A DNA stretch of 10,344 bases from contig JAQCYU010000049.1 of the NCBI GenBank assembly GCA_027682925.1, positions 1-10,344 of the forward strand, written 5' to 3'. The position numbers and the translations under genes were made by a program. Shown one piece after another: positions 6,962 to 10,344 of this stretch. The notes under the pieces are model-generated. The model was given only the letters and a program-made list of their open reading frames with translations, did not search any database and had not been told where the DNA came from. This DNA is from Coriobacteriaceae bacterium AF45-21. GTDB lineage: Bacteria > Actinomycetota > Coriobacteriia > Coriobacteriales > Coriobacteriaceae. Position 1 is the first letter of the stretch, and each line of letters opens with the position of its first letter.

Positions 6962-6978
6962 GTAAACACCTTGTTTAC
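6962..6978. promoter_or_regulatory. Operator candidate 3 (GTAAACA-N3-TGTTTAC)
   Basis: Seven-base arms GTAAACA (6962-6968) and TGTTTAC (6972-6978) flank a three-base spacer. Direct GTAAAC copies stand at 6951 and 6937, the nearer one 11 bp away, about one helical turn. The site is about 105 bases upstream of the PTS start, just upstream of the TATAGT box at 7015. Confidence 0.55.
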
Positions 6979-7082
6979 AAAAGCGTATCCAAGGGTCCGG
7001 CAACCGTAAGGGGTTATAGTCGCCGGGCCAAAGGCGTGCCTAGCCAAGGGGGCTGGCACACGAAGATATGGGGAGGGGTCCC

Positions 7083-8509
7083 ATGGCAGTAGATAACAAG
7101 CAGATTGCCACCGATGTCCTCGAGCTCGTGGGCGGTGCGGAGAATGTTTCCGTTGCCACCAACTGCATGACGCGCCTGCGTCTGACGCTCAAGGATAACA
7201 GCAAGGCCGACGTGGAGAAGATCAAGAAGGTCAAGGGTGTTCTGGGTTGCCAGTTTGCCGGCAGCCAGCTCCAGGTCATCATCGGCCAGAACGTGCCCAA
7301 GGTGCTCGCCGAGTTCGTCGCCATCTCCGGTGTCAAGCAGGGTGAGGCCGTCAACGAGAACCTCGATGCTCCCAAGGAGAAGTTCGAGCTCAAGAACCTG
7401 CCCAATATCATCCTCGACTATCTGTCGGGCTCCATGACCCAGCTCATCCCGCTGCTCATGGCCGGCGGTCTGTTCCGTACCATCGCGGCCGTCCTCGGCC
7501 CCACCATGCTCGGTGTGCTCTCGGCCGACGACCCGACCTATACGTTCCTCTACACCACGCTGTACGAGGCCACGTTCACCTTTATCCCCATCTACCTGGG
7601 TTATGCCGCGGCTAAGAAGCTCGGCGCCAGCCCCGTGCTCGGCATGCTGCTCGGTGGCGCCTCATGGCTCCTTCCGTGGTGAGCGTCGCCACCCAGGAGG
7701 GCGGCGGAATCATCTCCGTCTACGGCATCCAGATCGCCGCTGCCAACTATCAGCAGTCCGTCCTGCCGATCATCCTTTCGGTGCCCGTCCTCTACTTCAT
7801 CGAGAAGTTCTTTAAGAAGGTCATGCCCGACGTGCTCTCCACGGTCTTCACGCCGTTCTGCACCATGATCGTCACCATCCCCATCGCCTTCATCGTCCTC
7901 GCCCCGATCGGCAACGAGATCGGTACGCTGATCGCTAACGCCCTCTTCGGCCTTGCTGACCTTGGCGGCATCGGTATCCTGATCGTCATGGCCGTCCTCG
8001 GTGCCTTCTGGCAGCTCTTCGTGGTCTGCGGCATGCACATGCCCGTCATCCTGCTCGCTCAGGTTCAGATCATCGCCGCCGGCTACGATCCCTTCGTCTT
8101 CGTTTCCACCAACTGCGCTATGGCCGCTGTCTGGGGCTGCGCCTTCGGTGCCTTCCTCAAGATGAAGAACCCCGACGAGAAGTCCCTTGCCATCGGTTAC
8201 GTCATCTCCGCCATCGCCGGCGGCGTTACCGAGCCTGCGCTCTTCGGTATCCTCATGCGCTTCCGCCGCACCATGCTCGGCATGTTCATCGGCGGTGCCA
8301 TCGGCGCTGTGTTCTCCGGCCTCATGGGTGTTACCTACTACCTCGCAGGCGGTGCGTCCAACTTCCTGGTCTTCACCAACTACCTGCAGGGTGGCCAGAT
8401 GAACACCGTCTGGGCTATCGTTGGTATGGCAATCTCCTTTGTCATCGCCGCTGCCGTCGTCTTTGCCTGCGGCTTCTCCAAGGAGGAACTCGCCGAGATG
8501 GAGGCCTAA
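7083..8509 (+). pseudogene. PTS EIIBC permease, beta-glucoside family, frameshifted
   Basis: Translation starts at ATG 7083 behind GGGGAGGGG; the in-frame ATG at 7068 overlaps the ribosome site. The EIIB domain (1-90) carries the phosphorylated cysteine in NCMTRLRL (Cys28). EIIC follows, with multiple membrane segments and the GGVTEPALFG signature of beta-glucoside-type permeases (8218-8250). The first frame reads 199 residues and stops at 7680-7682 in SWLLPW. The second frame resumes with MAPSVVSVATQEGG (ATG 7664) and runs to 8509. One missing C in the CC run at 7660-7661 explains this: restoring it gives GGALMAPSVV and an uninterrupted protein of 475 residues, the usual EIIBC size. No other damage is visible, so the change is recent or a sequencing error. 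No EIIA domain is attached; EIIA must come from elsewhere. It would import and phosphorylate the sugar handled by the neighbouring enzymes. Confidence 0.87.
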
Positions 8510-8550
8510 GGCCAAACCGTTCGGTCACATATGACCTCACCTACACGACG

Positions 8551-8586
8551 GGGCCCGTCAGGCGTAAGCCCGGCGGGGCCCTTCTT
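8551..8586 (+). terminator. GC-rich hairpin terminator or attenuator after the PTS gene
   Basis: The arms CCCGTCAGGC (8554-8563) and GCCCGGCGGG (8568-8577) pair around GTAA with one G-T pair and one mismatch; flanking GGG and CCC (to 8581) lengthen the stem. TTCTT follows, a short interrupted T-tract. It begins 41 bases after the PTS stop. It is probably a partial terminator that reduces read-through into the GH140-like gene. Confidence 0.6.
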
Positions 8587-8642
8587 GCAAGGTAGACTGA
8601 TGGGGCGGACGGGATTCGCCCGCGAGGGTTTGCCAAGCGGCA

Positions 8643-8675
8643 GGGGCTTTCGCACGGGGTTACCGCGAAAGCCCC
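8643..8675 (+). promoter_or_regulatory. 11-bp perfect hairpin in the GH140-like leader
   Basis: GGGGCTTTCGC (8643-8653) and GCGAAAGCCCC (8665-8675) pair perfectly around an 11-base loop. No T-run follows; the sequence continues GGCGGTTCGC. It ends 28 bases before the ribosome site of the next gene, so it could influence mRNA stability or translation. No protein or ligand partner can be named. Confidence 0.5.
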
Positions 8676-8716
8676 CGGCGGTTCGCAAATCCTTTATCAA
8701 ACGAAAGGACATGCAG

Positions 8717-10030
8717 ATGAGTTTGGGAAAGCTGACCGTCAACGGTCGCCAGGACGGCTTTTTGTGCGAGGGCAAACCGTTCTTCTGGTTTGCCGATACG
8801 TGCTGGAGCGCATTTACGAGCATTGCCGAGGATGACTGGAACTACTACCTGACCCGCCGTGCCGAGCAGGGCATGAATGTGCTGCAGATCAACACGCTGC
8901 CGCAGTGGGACCGCTGCTGCCCCGACCTGGGCATTTGGCCCTATGCCAGCGAGGACGGCGTGCACTTTGATTGGTCCCGTCCCAACCAGGCATATTGGGA
9001 CCGCGCCGCCGCCATGTGCCGTGCTGCCGTCGAGCACGGCATCCGTCCGGCGCTCGTGCTTATGTGGTGCAACTACGTGCCCGGTACCTGGGGTGCCAAG
9101 ATCGCCGAGCGTTGCGGCGCCGAGGTTATGCCGCGTGAGGAGGTCCGTGCCCACGTTGCCCGCGTCGTCGAGAACCTGGGCGAGTTCAACCCCGTCTACG
9201 TGGTGACGGGCGATACCGACTTTGCCGGCGACGAGGCGATCGCCTATTACGAGGACGCGCTCGACGAGGTCGTCAAGCGCGCGCCCGAGGCGCTGCGCAC
9301 CATGCATATCAACCGCGCCAATCGCACCATTCCGGCGCAGTATCTGGACCGTCTGGACTTTTATATGTTCCAGCCCGGCCACAACTACGAGGGCCAGCCC
9401 GAGGCATGGCGTCTGCCGCAGGACTTTATCGCCAACTACCCTAAAAAGCCGATGGTCAACTCTGAGCCTTGTTACGAGCAGATGGGTGCGTCGCGCAATG
9501 TGTACTGGCGCTTCACCGCGCAGGATTGCCGCGCGAGCGTATGGTCGTCGATTCTTGCCGGCGCCAGTGCCGGCGTAACTTACGGCGCACACGGCGTTTG
9601 GAACTGGCAGACATCGCGCAGCCAAGGTTCGGTGCTGGGCGAGGGCTTTGACATGCCGTTCCGCTGGCAAGAGTGCCTGCAGTTTGCGGGTGTGTGGGAC
9701 TTTGGCGCGATCGAGCACGTGCTTGCCGCCCTGGGCGCTACGGCTGCCGACGATGCACTTGCCGTGGTTCCGGCGCAGGAGCTCCTCGACGACGCGCGCG
9801 AGGCCATCCGTGTGGCGCGCGTTGGCGATCGCGTCGTCACGTACCTGCCGCGCACCACGGCGCTCAAGTTTAAGCTCGACGGCGCGCGTGGCTGGACGGC
9901 GACGGTCCTCGACATGGAGGACAAGCGCATCGCAAAGCTGCCCGTCCGTGACAACGGTGACGGCACCGTGCGCGTGGCGCAGCATCCCTTTGAGCACGAC
10001 GCGCTGGTGATCCTGGCCCCCGGGCGCTAA
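8717..10030 (+). CDS. DUF4038 / GH140-like (apiosidase-like) glycoside hydrolase
   Basis: This is a 437-residue protein. ATG 8717 is preferred over ATG 8711 because AAAGGA (8704-8709) then stands seven bases away. It folds as a TIM barrel of the DUF4038/apiosidase-like family: FFWFADTCWSAF (22-33) at the N-terminal strand, GMNVLQINTLP (52-62), LVLMWCNYVPGTWG (113-126), YVVTGDTDF (161-169) with likely catalytic Asp166, and MVNSEPCYE (246-254) with likely catalytic Glu250. From about 345 a short C-terminal beta domain follows, as in relatives (putative collagen-binding-like domain). There is no signal peptide, although many GH140 enzymes in Bacteroides are exported, so it should act on an imported substrate. 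It is the second rightward gene after the PTS permease. The family is known from apiosidases acting on rhamnogalacturonan-II; that substrate is not established here. Confidence 0.87.
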   Translation: MSLGKLTVNGRQDGFLCEGKPFFWFADTCWSAFTSIAEDDWNYYLTRRAEQGMNVLQINTLPQWDRCCPDLGIWPYASEDGVHFDWSRPNQAYWDRAAAMCRAAVEHGIRPALVLMWCNYVPGTWGAKIAERCGAEVMPREEVRAHVARVVENLGEFNPVYVVTGDTDFAGDEAIAYYEDALDEVVKRAPEALRTMHINRANRTIPAQYLDRLDFYMFQPGHNYEGQPEAWRLPQDFIANYPKKPMVNSEPCYEQMGASRNVYWRFTAQDCRASVWSSILAGASAGVTYGAHGVWNWQTSRSQGSVLGEGFDMPFRWQECLQFAGVWDFGAIEHVLAALGATAADDALAVVPAQELLDDAREAIRVARVGDRVVTYLPRTTALKFKLDGARGWTATVLDMEDKRIAKLPVRDNGDGTVRVAQHPFEHDALVILAPGR

Positions 10031-10073
10031 CGGCTCTTCTCCAACATTTACAACCCAGTCCCTTTCATTAGGC

Positions 10074-10133
10074 TGCGACGGAATGGTTCCTGCATGACGG
10101 CTTTAAGCTGCCTAGGGGAGCCATTCCGTCGCA
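10074..10133. repeat. 17-bp inverted repeat (one G-T mismatch)
   Basis: TGCGACGGAATGGTTCC (10074-10090) pairs with GGAGCCATTCCGTCGCA (10117-10133) with one wobble. The 26-base loop includes a small stem around GCTTTAAGC. It starts 44 bases after the GH140-like stop, followed by T-rich CTCTTTGTTT, so it may serve as its terminator; its form also fits a dispersed palindrome. Confidence 0.8.
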
Positions 10134-10143
10134 CTCTTTGTTT

Positions 10144-10165
10144 ACTCATTGGGTACTCATTGGGT
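10144..10165. repeat. Tandem 11-bp repeat ACTCATTGGGT x2
   Basis: ACTCATTGGGT occurs at 10144-10154 and again directly at 10155-10165. The stretch 10151-10165 is, in reverse complement, a 14 of 15 match to 3323-3337, the right edge of the 25-bp palindrome element. Confidence 0.85.
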
Positions 10166-10189
10166 GTTCCTATAGTTTTGTCAACCTTC

Positions 10190-10344
10190 GACGCTACTCC
10201 CGGTAGCACCCGGTCGCGCATCACGGCGTATATCGCCTGAGCCGCCTCCTCGCGACGGCCTTGAGCGCCCGCCCGTGCCCCATGCCCCGCGCCCTGCAGG
10301 CCCGGTAGTACTCGCCGTAGCGCCCCGACGACCTCACCAGGCTG
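10190..10344 (-). pseudogene. 3' remnant of an IS110-family-like transposase
   Basis: On the minus strand, a frame from 10343 reads VRSSGRYGEYYRACRARGMG and then HGRALKAVARRRL, stopping at 10221-10223. A second frame continues as QAIYAVMRDRVL from about 10235. Read together with one frame change near 10238, this matches the end of the IS110 transposase (Transposase_20) C-terminal domain, where a Tyr-rich helix is followed by an AxxLxxxIYAxxRD pattern. The frame change and truncation at the window edge suggest a broken element. The element's end probably lies near 10165-10185. The N-terminal catalytic DEDD part, if present, is beyond the window. Assigned from pattern memory only. Confidence 0.5.

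Larger units (their letters stand above)
6596..7082. promoter_or_regulatory. Divergent control region between esterase and PTS genes
   Basis: This 487-base gene-free stretch is clearly more AT-rich than its surroundings and separates two divergent transcription units. It contains three TAAACA-type palindromes (6644-6657, 6727-6740, 6962-6978), extra GTAAAC half-sites (6694, 6937, 6951), a 16-base near-identical repeat (6694-6709 and 6901-6916), and CGTTCACC twice, 21 bp apart (6867, 6888). TATAGT at 7015-7020 could be a -10 for the PTS gene, but no good -35 stands 17 bases upstream, which would suit an activated promoter. The only ORF here (6826-7059, minus) has no ribosome site and no protein-like pattern. 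Confidence 0.75.
8510..8716 (+). promoter_or_regulatory. Structured leader between PTS and GH140-like genes
   Basis: The 207-base spacer contains three successive hairpins: the terminator-like one at 8551-8586, GGGCG/CGCCC at 8603-8621, and an 11-bp perfect stem at 8643-8675. The ribosome site AAAGGA (8704-8709) follows. An in-frame extension of the downstream ORF back to 8531 crosses all three hairpins and is not protein-like, so I treat this as untranslated leader. Confidence 0.55.
10031..10180. other. Short intergenic region with palindrome and tandem repeat
   Basis: It follows the GH140-like stop codon. It contains an imperfect 17-bp palindrome (10074-10133) and a tandem 11-bp repeat (10144-10165), then the edge of a transposase remnant. 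No gene is seen. Confidence 0.6.

Noticed and set aside
6826..7059. Minus-strand 77-codon ORF in the divergent spacer
   Set aside because: No ribosome site, no protein-like pattern, and it overlaps operator-like palindromes.
7655..7682. Programmed ribosomal frameshift in the PTS gene
   Set aside because: There is no slippery heptamer or following pseudoknot-like stem, and EIIBC genes are not known to use one; a one-base deletion is simpler.
7601..8515. Minus-strand ORF of 304 codons rich in Asp, Glu, Gly and His
   Set aside because: It is antisense to the EIIC domain; the composition is the mirror of membrane-segment codons.
8531..8716. N-terminal extension of the GH140-like ORF
   Set aside because: It crosses three hairpins, is Arg/Pro/Gly-rich and lacks a ribosome site; ATG 8717 has AAAGGA at proper spacing.
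8660..9997. Minus-strand ORF of 445 codons
   Set aside because: It is the shadow of the GH140-like gene, whose sense frame has conserved active-site motifs.

Overview
The window is high-GC bacterial DNA whose genes have strong AAAGGA/GGGAGG-type ribosome binding sites and a strong preference for G/C-ending codons. The gene content (a beta-glucoside-type PTS EIIBC next to a DUF4038/GH140-like protein, and a DUF4428 / zinc-ribbon / SPFH gene set) together with the style of the intergenic palindromes suggests a gut actinobacterium of the Coriobacteriia, most likely Collinsella or a close relative. The taxon is an inference; no rRNA or marker gene is present.

Region 1 (1-3151, minus strand) is a three-gene operon read leftward: a DUF4428 double-zinc-ribbon protein, then a two-zinc-ribbon protein with two membrane segments that resembles Bacillus YdjG, then an SPFH-domain protein that resembles YdjI and runs off the left edge. 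In Bacillus the last two kinds of gene sit with pspA in a membrane-stress operon. Here no pspA is seen and DUF4428 takes the lead position. A 332-base spacer upstream (3152-3483) carries two long, near-perfect foldback palindromes and a terminator-like hairpin.

Region 2 (3484-10030) looks like a glycan-use locus built around a divergent control region of about 490 bases (6596-7082). Leftward lie an esterase with an EstA-like N-terminal domain and then a DUF1593 / Sde182-type nucleoside-hydrolase-like protein, separated by a 123-base foldback repeat. Rightward lie a PTS EIIBC permease and a DUF4038/GH140-like glycosidase. The control region holds several TAAACA/GTAAAC palindromes and a 16-base near-identical repeat 207 bp apart, which suggests that one regulator controls both arms. 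No regulator gene and no EIIA domain are in view. None of the enzymes shows a signal peptide, so the sugar is probably imported (and phosphorylated) before it is processed. The EIIBC gene carries a one-base frameshift at about 7660 that splits the EIIC domain; the missing base would restore a normal 475-residue protein.

Region 3 (10031-10344) holds another 17-bp palindrome, a tandem 11-bp repeat that matches the flank of the palindrome at 3276-3331, and the degraded 3' end of what looks like an IS110-family transposase on the minus strand, which continues past the right edge.
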